Assembly: GCA_965222855.1 (NCBI GenBank)
Contig: CBDCUL010000014.1
Location: forward strand, 1 to 64,000
From: JABABV01 sp965222855
GTDB lineage: Bacteria > Bacillota_I > Bacilli_A > Mycoplasmatales > JABABV01
Length of the DNA: 64,000 bases
Direction of reading: 5' to 3'
The notes under the pieces were generated by a model that worked only from the letters and a program-made list of their open reading frames with translations, made no database searches and was not told the origin of the DNA. Position numbers and translations under genes: made by a program. Shown one piece after another: positions 44,228 to 54,020 of this stretch (position 1 is the stretch's first letter; every line of letters begins with the position of its first letter).

Positions 44228-44695
44228 TTAATGAACTATTGCAGTATTTTCTGCATTATAATATTTGATTGTTTTTTTATATTTAGATTTTAAAATTAAA
44301 ATATAAATGATTCCGGCAAATGAAAATGGCACTAGCACTCAAAAAGAAATTCCAATCAATGCTAATATTTTTACAATTAATGATTTAAAGCGTGTAACTG
44401 ATCAAAAAATTGGTATTGAAAATGCTAAAATAACTACATTACAACTTAAAATAAATAGACCAAGTAGAAGTCTTCAAATTGATCATTGTAGCAATGATTT
44501 TCCTAATTGATTCATTTGATTATCAGTCATATTATTTTTATCAGGAAAATAAATGTATGTTAATACCATATAACCAACCATAATAATAGTATTTAAAATA
44601 AAAACTATAACAGATATCAAAAGCAACGTTTTAATTTTTTTGTCTATACTACCAAGCATACTTAAAAATTTAAATGTATTTAAAAAATTAGACAT
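44228..44695 (-). CDS. Four-TM membrane protein of the cassette family
   Basis: 155 residues. Helices at about 24-50, 70-95 (LLLGLFILSCNVVILAFSIPI), 108-140; C-terminal KSKYKKTIKYYN. Start MSNFLNTFKFL at 44693-44695 with AAAGGA upstream; an in-frame ATG 39 bases further out is less likely. About 75% or more like the protein at 46415. Confidence 0.8.
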
Positions 44696-44746
44696 ATTTA
44701 AAAATCCTTTCTGAGATTTAAGATAAAATCCCATATTCTAAATTAA

Positions 44747-44761
44747 TTATCTTATAGATAA
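44747..44761. promoter_or_regulatory. Palindrome TTATCTTATAGATAA, possible operator (copy A)
   Basis: 15-base inverted repeat about 52 bases upstream of the 4-TM start, also present at 46936-46950 in the same place of copy B, close to a TATAGT -10-like box on the minus strand. Confidence 0.45.
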
Positions 44762-44856
44762 TTAATAATACTATACTCTTTTTTTAAAAGAAAAAATAAT
44801 AAATCTTTTATTATAAAGTTTTATGTAAAATATGAGCTAATAAAAGATGTTGTGAT

Positions 44857-45049
44857 ATCTAAAGTAATAAGAATAAATAAAATAATCCCAACTATTAATA
44901 AAATTTAAAAATTATGTGTTTAATTTTAAAATTTTTTGGTTATATAGGTTACTATTAATGTAAAAATAATATTTAAAACCACAATTATAATACTAATTTA
45001 TAAAAATAATTCATACATTATAATAATATCCTAAGATAGATATTTTTTT
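44857..45049. other. AT-rich spacer
   Basis: No gene seen. Part (around GGTTATATAGGTTACTATTAATG) weakly resembles 48370-48410, so it may be another decayed repeat. Confidence 0.5.
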
Positions 45050-45266
45050 ACTTACGATTTAGATGAAACAGAAAATTCGTTCATTACTGATTTTACGTGG
45101 CACTTAATGCTGGTCAAGTGAAAACTGGTGCGCCAGCTCGTTCATAACGACTAGCTAAATACAACCAATTATTAAGATTTGAATAATCATTTGGTAGTTC
45201 TGTTGTGTTTATAAGAATCAACTATTTATATAACTTAAAAAAATTAAAGATTTAAAATAATTTTTC
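45050..45266 (+). pseudogene. Decayed copy of the eno 3' end
   Basis: About 217 bases matching 43931-44147, the last ~70 codons of enolase. Blocks such as ACTGGTGCGCCAGCTCGTTCA and ATACAACCAATTATTAAGA are identical, but there is a frameshift (GCAGTGGCAC to ACGTGGCAC) and a stop (CGTTCAGAA to CGTTCATAA). Its own original terminator follows. Confidence 0.9.
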
Positions 45267-45316
45267 AAAGTAAATATAGTGATTAATAAAATTTTAACCA
45301 CTATATTTACTTTTGT
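45266..45316 (+). terminator. Terminator after the eno remnant
   Basis: AAAGTAAATATAGTG and CACTATATTTACTTTTG form a 15-bp stem. It may be the ancestral eno terminator, since the present eno has a cassette-type terminator. Confidence 0.7.
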
Positions 45317-45442
45317 TATAGAATTTATTAAATTTATTTTAATTATAAATTAATATAAAAATCTCTGATTTTTAAGGTATAATACTAATTAATAGCTAAG
45401 TTAATCGAAATATAATAATTATTTATATATTTATCACAAACA

Positions 45443-45715
45443 ATGATTAGAAAATTACCATTTTAATTTCTAACAGAGATTATCCAAGGTAAGTATTATA
45501 ATTAGATCAATTTATAAGTATATTTAGTTAAATAGGATTATTTGGGTCCAACTATATAAAAATCAAATAATACGAATAACTAATAAAGATACAAATGTCA
45601 TTTCACATAAAGACCACACTATATCTTTTAAACTAATTTTCTGAAATTTAAAAATGAAAACACCCGGATTTAAGTTATAAATAATTTAATGAAATTAAGG
45701 GTAAAAACACAAGAA
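45443..45715 (+). pseudogene. Decayed copy of the pfkA 5' end
   Basis: From ATG 45443 it follows pfkA 48785-49075: ACAATGATTA start, AGATCAATT, TTTAGTTAAA, AAATAATACGAATAACTAATAAAGAT and GAATTTAAAxATGAA blocks align in order, with an internal deletion of about 30 bases and many stops. The 140 bases before it also match the pfkA upstream region (48650-48784). Confidence 0.85.
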
Positions 45716-45791
45716 ACCTTTTACAAAAAAATAAAAAAATTATATTTTTTACAAACTATAGCTATTTATAATAAAAATAAGGAGTTATATA

Positions 45792-46322
45792 ATGTTTAAA
45801 ATTGCGATATTATCAGTAGGAATTTTATCTAGTGGAACTAACCAAAATGTAAGCATTGTCCAAGATAATTTACAATTACAAAAAGCTAAAAGTAATTTAG
45901 CTGCTGAAAAAGTAGATTTCTTAAATAGTCATAACTTAAATATTCAAAATTTAGAAAAAAATTTAAAAGTTATTTACAATCACCAATTAAAAAATCTTAA
46001 AAATTTAAAAGATGGACGAGATGGGTGAAAACATCATTGATATGGGTATGATCTATGAGTTTCTAATGCAAAGGGTTCAACATGAGATAATGCGATATTA
46101 AATAGAGGCACAATAGATGCGCTTAATTATATATCTGAAGGTTTGGAACAAGAGGGTATGAGACCCGCGGATGTGGGAGCAGCATTTATAAAAGTGGCAG
46201 CATTACTATTGATGTCACAATGAGCTATAGTTTGAAGTGCTACTAACGAAGGAGACGGAGTCCACATTTCTGTTGAAACATTAACTGGAGTGCAGGTAGT
46301 AGTTTATGCACACGCTCAATAA
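45792..46322 (+). CDS. Putative secreted cassette protein 1 (conserved C-terminus)
   Basis: 176 residues, unknown family. Short hydrophobic N-terminus (MFKIAILSVGILSSGTNQN), a helical/coiled segment (about 25-75, rich in K, N, L), then DGRDGWKHHWYGYDLWVS, a Gly/Ala-rich hydrophobic stretch (about 125-145) and the C-terminal NEGDGVHISVETLTGV and YAHAQ. AAGGAG precedes ATG. Tail-to-tail with the 4-TM gene at 46415. The arrangement resembles small bacteriocin-like proteins of Firmicutes with an adjacent membrane protein, but this is only inference. Confidence 0.75.
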
Positions 46323-46354
46323 ATACTTAACCCAACTTTCAATTATAAAAAATT

Positions 46355-46397
46355 AAATACAAAAAACAACATATTAATTATGTTGTTTTTTGTATTT
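46355..46397. terminator. Bidirectional terminator, shared hairpin family (copy 3)
   Basis: Perfect 19-bp stem AAATACAAAAAACAACATA / TATGTTGTTTTTTGTATTT with a 5-base loop. Confidence 0.9.
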
Positions 46398-46414
46398 TTA
46401 AATTATAAAATTGA

Positions 46415-46885
46415 TTAATGAGCTATTGCAGTATTTTCTGCATTATAATATTTGATTGTTTTTTTATATTTAGATTTTAAAATTAAAATATAAATTATGC
46501 CAGTAAATGAAAATGGTACTAGTAGTAAAAAAGAAATTCCGATCAATGCTAATATTTTTATAATCAATCATTTAAAGCATGTAACTGATCAAAAAATTGG
46601 TATTGAAAATGCAAAAATCACCACATTACAACTTAAAATAAATAGACCAATTATAAGGTTTCAAGATGATCATTTTCCTAACGTTTTCAGCAATTGTGTA
46701 AATTGTTGATCAGTCATTCCATCACTATTGTTAGGTAAATAAATGCTACTTAAGATCATATAACCAACCATAGTAATAGTATTTAACACAAAAACTATGA
46801 TAAATAATAAAAGTAATGTTTTAATTTTTCTATCTATACTACTAAGCATATTTAAAAATCTAATTTTATTTAAAATATTAGGCAT
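46415..46885 (-). CDS. Four-TM membrane protein of the cassette family
   Basis: 156 residues. MPNILNKIRFLNMLSSIDRKIK start; helices at about 26-50, 72-96, 106-140; tail KSKYKKTIKYYNAENTAIAH identical at the end to the 44228 protein but for V/A. Its start has AAAGGA upstream. Convergent with secreted protein 1. Confidence 0.8.
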
Positions 46886-46935
46886 ATTTAAAAATCCTTT
46901 CTGCGATTTAAGATAAAATCATATATTCAAATTAT

Positions 46936-46950
46936 TTATCTTATAGATAA
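46936..46950. promoter_or_regulatory. Palindrome TTATCTTATAGATAA, possible operator (copy B)
   Basis: Same 15-base inverted repeat as at 44747, 51 bases upstream of the 4-TM gene start. Confidence 0.45.
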
Positions 46951-47242
46951 TTAATACTATACTCTTTTTCTGCAAGAAAAAATAATCAATCTTTTATTAG
47001 AAAGTTTTATGTAAAATATGAGCTAATAAAAGAAAGTTATGTTTATATACCCAAACTAAAAAATACTGCCATCAAAAAACAAGCTATCAACAAAATAAAA
47101 TCATAAAAATTTAAAAATAATTAATTTAATAAAATAATTACAATGTTCATCAGATATTCAATCAAATGAATATTTACAAAAAGGAAAAGTGCTAAAAATA
47201 AGCGATAAAATAAGTAAGGCACAAAGCCAAAGGAGTCATAAA

Positions 47243-47749
47243 ATGTTAAAAACTGCAATATTATCAATAGGAATTTTATCTAGTAGTACTAATCAAAATG
47301 CCAACATTATCCAAGACAATCTACAACTACAACAAGCTAAAAGCAATTTAGCCACTGAAAAAACTAATTTCTTAAATAGTCATAAATTAAATATTAAAAC
47401 TTTAGAAAAAAATTTAAAAATAATCTATAATCACCAATTTAAAAATGTTAAAAATTTAAAAGATGGACGAGATGGTTATAAACACCATTGATATGGTTTT
47501 GATTTATGAATCTCTGATTATCGAGGGGAACAAATAAATGCCATTATCACAGAAGGTGGCGCTGAAATTGATGATATAGCTGCAATTTTAGATCTCTTTA
47601 TCAATTCTGGACCAATCTTAGTAATTGCAGCATTTCTAGCCGCGCAATGAGCAATCGTTTGAATTAACACTAACGAAGGAGATGGAGTTCACATATCTGT
47701 TGAAACGTTAACGGGCGTACCGGTTATTGTATACGCTCACGCACAATAA
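47243..47749 (+). CDS. Putative secreted cassette protein 2 (conserved C-terminus)
   Basis: 168 residues, paralogue of 45792. MLKTAILSIGILSSSTNQN start, helical segment, DGRDGYKHHWYGFDLWIS, hydrophobic PILVIAAFLAAQWAIVW, and NEGDGVHISVETLTGV with YAHAQ end. N- and C-terminal parts are conserved, the middle (about 90-125) is divergent, a pattern seen in polymorphic secreted proteins. ATG 47243 has AAAGGAG 6 bases upstream; a GTG at 47189 in frame is less likely. Confidence 0.75.
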
Positions 47750-47766
47750 CATTATAAATTAAATAC

Positions 47767-47815
47767 CGTATTTTAAAATACGAAAAAACAACATAATTAA
47801 TATGTTGTTTTTTTT
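47767..47815. terminator. Double hairpin terminator, shared family (copy 4)
   Basis: A 16-base palindrome CGTATTTTAAAATACG (47767-47782) is followed by AAAAAACAACATA-ATTAA-TATGTTGTTTTTT. Confidence 0.8.
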
Positions 47816-47829
47816 ATTGTTTATTATAT

Positions 47830-48264
47830 TTAGTTAGTTATTACGTCACTGTTTAAATTATTATATTGATGAGTTTTTTTATATTTAAATCGTAAAATTA
47901 AAATATAAATGATGTTCACAAATGAAAGTGGTAATATTAATAAAAATCCAATTCCGAACAATGCTCGTTTTCTATTAATTGGTGATTTAAAATTTGTCAC
48001 TTCATTAAAAATCGGTAATACATTTACAAAAATAAATATATTACACATGAAAACTACTGAAGCAAACAGACATCTTAGTATGATTACTGGTAAAAAGGTA
48101 TACTTCATTCAGATGACCATCTGACTATCGCTCATGTTTGATCCTTCGTGCCCATTAATTCCCATGAAATAAAAAGTACTAAAAATAATGATAATGTTTA
48201 ATAGAAAAATCCCACAAGATATTAGCATTAATTTTTTAATCTTTCTATCTGTATTATTATGCAT
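47830..48264 (-). CDS. Four-TM membrane protein of the cassette family
   Basis: 144 residues from ATG 48262-48264 (AAAGGAA upstream). MHNNTDRKIKKLMLISCG start; helices about 12-35, 55-80, 95-125; tail RFKYKKTHQYN. Partner of secreted protein 2 in a convergent pair. More diverged than the other two. Confidence 0.78.
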
Positions 48265-48565
48265 ATAAAAAATTCCTTTCTTTTAATTAATTAAAATAAA
48301 CTTTAATTCTCTACACTATTTTTTCACTGATAATTTATATTATACAATGTTAATCTGGAAAAAATAAAAAAATTGGTTATGATAGATTATTAATCAATGT
48401 AAAAATTAATTTTAACGATAATAATTATTACTAAAATGAGCAGGATTCTATTAAGTAATTGCATAGTGAAAGTTAGTACAATATCGAATTATAAAGTTGG
48501 ATTTTTGAAACTAATTAGCATTACTAAGTTATCAGCCAATATTATATATATCATTGTTAAAATAA
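48265..48565. other. AT-rich intergenic spacer
   Basis: No gene or RNA recognised. It holds the upstream region of the 4-TM gene; some sequence near 48370 weakly resembles 44930-44970. Confidence 0.5.
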
Positions 48566-48640
48566 GAATCACCAAATTCTATTTATTTAATTCTCAAAAT
48601 AGTTTATAATATTGGCGTTAATAAAACATATATTTTTTAA
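48566..48640 (+). repeat. Copy of the eno promoter region
   Basis: CTATTTATTTAAT, AAAATAGTTTATAATATT and CGTTAATAAAACAT match 42700-42772 in order. The TATAAT (48605-48610) is intact, and no eno follows. It is about 145 bases upstream of pfkA and could drive it. Confidence 0.85.
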
Positions 48641-48784
48641 TATTTATTTTTACTTTTTTTATAAAATTTATTATACTTATGTTAATAGCTTAATATAAAA
48701 TTATCTTGATTTTTAAGTTAAAATATAATAAAATTAATACTTAAGTTTTAAATATATTAATTATCTATAGAATAAGGTGAAACA

Positions 48785-49750
48785 ATGATTAAAAAAATCG
48801 CTATTTTAACTTCTGGCGGAGATTCTCCCGGGATGAACGCAGCTATTAGATCAATTGCAAAAAATGCATTTGCTAATAATGTTGAAGTCTATTTAGTTAA
48901 ACATGGTTATTTAGGATTATATGAAAATAAAATAATCCGCATAACTAACAAAGATATCAATGGCATTTTACATCAAGGTGGCACTATTATATTTTCAGCT
49001 AGATTTCCAGAATTTAAAGATGAAGAAATTCGTATTCAAGCTAGAAATAATTTAATAAAATTAGGGATTACTGCTTTAGTCGTTATTGGTGGAGATGGTT
49101 CTTATCGCGGTGCCCAAAAATTATCTGAATTAGGGATTAAAACAATTGCCCTACCAGGAACAATCGATAATGATATCGCATCAACTGATTATACAATTGG
49201 CTTTTTCACAGCGTGAAATACAATTGTACGATCAATTTCACAAATTCGTGATACAATGAACTCTCATAATCGTATTGGAATCATTGAAGTAATGGGAAAT
49301 CGCTGTCAAGATTTAGCGTTTTTCTCAGCCGCAACTAGTGGGGTTGATTACACTGCGTTACCAGGTGAAGTTTTAACAGCTAAAAAAGTTTTCGATATTT
49401 ATCAAGAATCAATTAAAAACGAAAAAGATTCTTGTCTAATATTAGTGACTGAAAAAACATATGATAATATTCATGATTTTGCTAATGAAGTCGAAAAACT
49501 AACTAAAGTTACGACTAGAGCAACTTCGTTTGGCCACATTCAACGTGGTGGAAGACCAGTCCCAATGGATATTTATATTGCAACTATGATGGGTATTAAA
49601 GCAGTCGAACTGTTATTAAAATCAAAAACATCACGTTGTATTGGATATGTTAATAATGCATTTGTGGATTATGACATATTAGATGCACTAAACCAAAAAA
49701 ATGTTAATCGTACTGAATTCGTCAAAACAATAAATAAAATTAATATATAA
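48785..49750 (+). CDS. pfkA: 6-phosphofructokinase
   Basis: Commits fructose-6-phosphate to glycolysis. 321 residues. TSGGDSPGMNAAIR (9-22), VIGGDGSYRGA, LPGTIDNDI and FGHIQRGGRP (about 240) are all present. AAGGTGAAAC precedes ATG. The first ~90 codons have a decayed copy at 45443. Confidence 0.97.
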
Positions 49751-49777
49751 TTTTATTTAAAAAAGGTGATTTAATTT

Positions 49778-51208
49778 ATGAAACAAGATTTTTCAAATAA
49801 TCTAAAAAGAACGAAAATTATTACAACTATTGGACCGGCGACTAATTCAAAAGAAAGAATTAAAGAATTGTTCAAACACGGAATGAATACAATTCGTTTA
49901 AACTTTTCGCACGGTAATCACGAAGAACATCTTCAAAGAATGACTTGAGCCAAAGAAGCATCACAAGAACTAGGGATTCCTATTTCAGTAATGTTAGATA
50001 CTAAAGGTCCCGAAATTCGTGTTGGTAAAATGGATAACGGAGCACAAACAATTCTTAAAAATAGTAAAGTTACTATTAAAACATTAGCAATAGATTACAA
50101 AACTTTTCTAGGTAGCGTTAATGAATTAGCTGTATCTTATGATATGAGTAACGATATTAAAGTTGGTCACAAAATTTTAATTGATGATGGTAAATTAATT
50201 CTAATTGCAGAAAAAGTAACACCAGGATTAATTTATACGAAAGCAGTTAATACGCATATTGTTAAAACTAATAAACGTATCAACTTACCTGGAGTTGCGT
50301 TGTCAATGCCATTTTTATCTGCTAAAGATAAAGAAGATATTAAATTTGGAATTAAACATGATATTAATTTCATTGCCGCATCATTCGTAAATACGAGTCA
50401 AGATATTCAACAAATTCGTAAAATTCTTAATTTAAACGATAAAAATCATGTTCGCATTATTGCTAAAATCGAATCACAATTAGGTGTTGATAATATCGAC
50501 TCTATTATTGCTGAAGCTGATGGAATCATGGTCGCTCGTGGTGATTTAGGTTTAGAAGTACCTTATTATGAAGTTCCTGGTTATGAAAAAATGATTATTA
50601 GAAAATCATTAAAAGCTGGAAAACCAGTTATCGTCGCAACTCAAATGTTAGAATCGATGATCGATAACCCATCACCAACGCGTGCTGAAGTTACTGATGT
50701 ATTCTTTGCTACTGAATTAGGAGCCGATGCAACAATGCTATCTGGTGAATCAGCAGTTGGAGAATTTCCTTTCGAATGTGTTAAGGTTATGTCAAAAATT
50801 AATAAAACAGCTGAAAGATTTTTCTTCCGCAAAGGATATTATGACAAATTCCTTAAAGAAGCACTATCTAGTACACCAGATCTTGAACGTGGAAAAATTG
50901 CCCATAACTTAGCATTAAAATGTAAAGATGCTGATTATCGTTTTGCCATTGTTATTTCTAAATCTGGTAAATTATTAGATGTTGTTTCAAAAATGCGTCC
51001 TAATTGTGTCGCAATTGGAATCATTGATGAACAAGAATTAGAAGGTGCTTATGGTATTTCAAACGGAATTTTCATTAATTTAGTGAACGATATCAAAACA
51101 GTATCAGATATTGATTTAAATAAAATTGCAATTAAATATGGTGCCATTATTGGTGAAAAAATCTTAATTGCACGTCGTGAATCTTTAAGAGAATTAATTA
51201 TTAATTAA
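49778..51208 (+). CDS. pyk: Pyruvate kinase
   Basis: Makes pyruvate and ATP. 476 residues. TKIITTIGPATN at 12-23, RLNFSHGNHEEH, MLDTKGPEIRVG (about 69-80), MVARGDLGLEVPYYEVP and the C-terminal domain. AAAAGGTGA 13 bases before ATG. 27 bases after pfkA, so pfkA-pyk is one operon. Confidence 0.97.
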
Positions 51209-51220
51209 TTTTATTAAAGG

Positions 51221-51263
51221 AAAAAACCCCCATTTGCCTTATATAAAGGTATAGGGGGTTTTA
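51221..51263 (+). terminator. Terminator/attenuator between pyk and comEA
   Basis: ACCCCCAT and ATAGGGGGT with an inner GCCTT/AAGG stem, followed by TTTTATT. The 3' arm AGGGGG lies 7 bases before the comEA ATG and could also be its ribosome site, so the stem may sequester it. Confidence 0.7.
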
Positions 51264-51265
51264 TT

Positions 51266-51739
51266 ATGAAAGTTATTTTTATTTGAATTTTAAGTTGTTT
51301 GTGTGCAATTGGCGCACTATCTGGGTTTGAAACAAAATCATTATTTAAATCGCATTCAACTTTATTAGACGTTTATATTTCAGGAGCAATTACTACTCCA
51401 GGAGAATACCAAGTTCCTAAATATTCGAAATTAATTAATTTAGTCGATCAAGCTGGTGGCTTTGTACGCTATTCTGATCCAAAGGGATTAAAATTTAATC
51501 GCGTCATCAATAATGGTGAAGTGATTATTGTGCCTTTTATTAAAGGTCACGAAACGCGAGCATATTTATTGAGCGCCACAATTGCTGATTTTACTAGTTG
51601 TGGAATTGGGCTAAGAAGTGCTCGTTTAATTTTTAACTATTTGCACGCCCATACGATTAAAAAAATTGATGACTTACAAGTTATTAACGGTGTTGGAGCA
51701 GTCGCAATTAATAAACTAAAATTATGATTCTTTTTATAA
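51266..51739 (+). CDS. comEA: ComEA-like DNA-binding protein (SLBB + helix-hairpin-helix)
   Basis: 157 residues. An N-terminal hydrophobic anchor (about 3-20), an SLBB-type segment (VYISGAITTPGEYQVPKYSKL) and a short C-terminal HhH (ADFTSCGIGLRSARLI ... VINGVGAVAINKLKL). ComEA proteins bind incoming DNA at the membrane. Start lies at the foot of a terminator-like hairpin. comEC follows in the next 4 bases. Confidence 0.82.
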
Positions 51740-51742
51740 ACG

Positions 51743-53086
51743 ATGTTTTTAAATTGAATTATTATTATTTTAATTGTCATTATTTTTACTTTTAACTTTT
51801 GATGAGCTTGAATATTTTTAATTTTAATTTTTTGCTTAATAATTTATTTTAAATTTAGTGTAAAAATTTGAGGCGTATTACTATTATTTCCTTGTTTAGG
51901 AATTCGTTATTGATATATAAATGATAATTATAATCATCATTTATATCATCAAGCTCAAATTGTTAGCGTTAAATCTAAATATGTAATTGTTAAAGAAGAA
52001 CATCATAAATATAAAATTAATTATTTTAATCAACACCATTACCATTTAAATGAAACAATTAGATATGCAGGTAATTATGTTAAAATAAGCAATCATCATA
52101 AAAGAAAATCAACTTCAACTTTTAATGCTGAACTTTATTTTTTATCAATTGGGGTGCGTTATGAAGTTACTCCTGAGAAAATATATCATTATCAATATCA
52201 TAATAATATAGTCCAAAAGCGGGTTAATTATTTAACTAAAAAACCCCATAATAAACCACTATTAAAATGGTTTAGTAATTTATTTGTTTTATTAATTCAT
52301 GATAAAAATCAGATTTATCAAGTTAGTAGTACTGATGGGTATGTTAATTTATTAACTGTTTCGGGATTTCATATTGTTTTTATTTACATTATTATTACAA
52401 CAATTTTAAAATATTTAACTTTTTGTAAAATCAAACGTAAATATTTAACATTTTTTGCAATAGCACTGATTTGATATTATTTATTTTTATTACATTTTCC
52501 ATTATCATCAACTAGAGCAATCACTTTTTTAACACTTAATTTTTTAAATACTTATTATTGAAAAAAACATTTTAATAATATTGATATATTATCGATTACT
52601 GGGATCGGATTTATTTATGAGAATTTTTACAACGTCTTTTCATTATCTTATTTATTAAGTTTTTATTGTACATTTATTGTGATTCTAATTATTAATATGT
52701 GTAACTTATATTTTGTGAAAATATCTAATTTTCACAAAACAATTTTAATTTCGGTTTTTGTTAATTTGTTGATTATCCCAATTAACATTTATATCGATCA
52801 AACCATTAATTTTACAGCGGCGATTAATAACGTTTTAATGGAACCGTTCATTTTAATTAGCTATATTTTAATTTGGTTATATTTTGTTTTTCCAATCATC
52901 GAATATATTGTAAATTGATATTTAAATATACTCGTTAAAATTATGATTTTTTTAAACCGCATTAATTTTATGTATACTTTTCATAACCAAACATTCAGTA
53001 TTATTATGATTGTTTTATGATCTTTGTTATTATTATTTTTATTATGAATAATTGAGTTCATTATAATGAAAAAATGTTATAATTAA
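51743..53086 (+). CDS. comEC: ComEC-like DNA channel, lacking the metallo-beta-lactamase domain
   Basis: 447 residues. N-terminal helices, DUF4131-like extracellular region rich in H/Y, then the Competence core, LLTVSGFHIVFIYI about 205 and PLSSTRAITFL about 250, followed by helices. Typical ComEC proteins exceed 700 residues and end with a metallo-hydrolase domain, missing here. Overall a shortened comEA-comEC pair as seen in some Mollicutes. Confidence 0.85.
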
Positions 53087-53098
53087 GAAGGTGATTTT

Positions 53099-54001
53099 TT
53101 GATTTATTTATTATATAGCGAAGATAAAATTTGATTAGATAATCAATATTCATTTTTATGCAAGAAAATAGGCAGTGACTATAATACTTTTTCATATGAA
53201 TGAAATATTGAAAATAAAATCATTATTTTAAATCAAATTTTAAACAATGATTTGTTTGTAAATAAGAAAATAATCTTGATCAAACATTATAAAAGTGATC
53301 AAGAAATTAATAATATTATTAAAAAATGAAATTCCGATCAACAAGAATTAGTAATAATTATTACTAGTGTTGATAAATTAGTATTAAAATTAAATCCCAA
53401 AATAAAAATTTTAAAAAATACTAATTTATCTTCTAAAAAACTAAATAAGAAAACTTTGTTACAAATGTTTTTAGATAATAATAATCTTAAAATTGAACCT
53501 AATTTATTTGATTGATTGATTAATAATAATATCGCAATTGAAAATATCATTGCTGAATTATCAAAAATAAAACATTTAGATTACATCACATTTAACGATG
53601 TTCAAAATTATGCTGATTTAAAAATCAATAACTCTATTTTTGAATTATTAGATAATTTATGAACTATGAATTTTGGTCAATTATTAAAAATTTATAATAA
53701 TCTTGATTTAAATATTAATCAAATTTTTTATTTTATTAATAATGAATATAAAAATATTTATCTTATTAAATCTTTATTAAAAATTTATTCTAGAACAGAA
53801 GTTCAAGAACAATTAAAAATGCATCCTTATCGGTTCAATAATTTATTAAAAAAATCTCAAAAAATTGATTTTAAAACGTTGCATAAAATTTTTGAAATTT
53901 TTAAAGAAAATCAAATTAATCTCTATAAATTTTTTATAGATAAATCAACAATAACTCAAATTTTAATTTATGATATTAATAAACTAATATGTATAATATA
54001 A
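53099..54001 (+). CDS. holA: DNA polymerase III delta subunit-like protein
   Basis: About 300 residues. Clamp-loader delta: N-terminal degenerate AAA domain (IYLLYSEDKIWLDN), DWLINNNIAIENIIAELSKI, and C-terminal HPYRFNNLLKKSQKI typical of HolA. Weak similarity overall, supported by position after comEC, as in Firmicutes. TTG start with AAGAAGGTGA upstream. Confidence 0.75.
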
Positions 54002-54020
54002 ATATGAGGTGTATTAAAAT

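Larger units (their letters stand above)
44166..44856. repeat. Cassette copy A: terminator + 4-TM gene + upstream region
   Basis: High nucleotide similarity to 46355-47035 across terminator, gene and the promoter side, ending near ATGAGCTAATAAAAGA in both. In copy A the secreted-protein gene is missing and the segment abuts eno instead. Confidence 0.8.
46355..47035. repeat. Cassette copy B: terminator + 4-TM gene + upstream region
   Basis: Matches 44166-44856 over nearly the full length. It carries the same palindrome TTATCTTATAGATAA and ends near GAGCTAATAAAAGA. In copy B the secreted-protein gene is intact on the left. Confidence 0.8.

Noticed and set aside
44307..44510. Plus-strand frames in the 4-TM genes (also 46497 and 47909), conserved with each other
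   Set aside because: Conservation follows from the duplicated minus-strand gene; starts lack ribosome sites.
44143..48785. Integrative element inserted at the eno 3' end
   Set aside because: No integrase or transposase; the long decayed duplicates point to homologous duplication instead.
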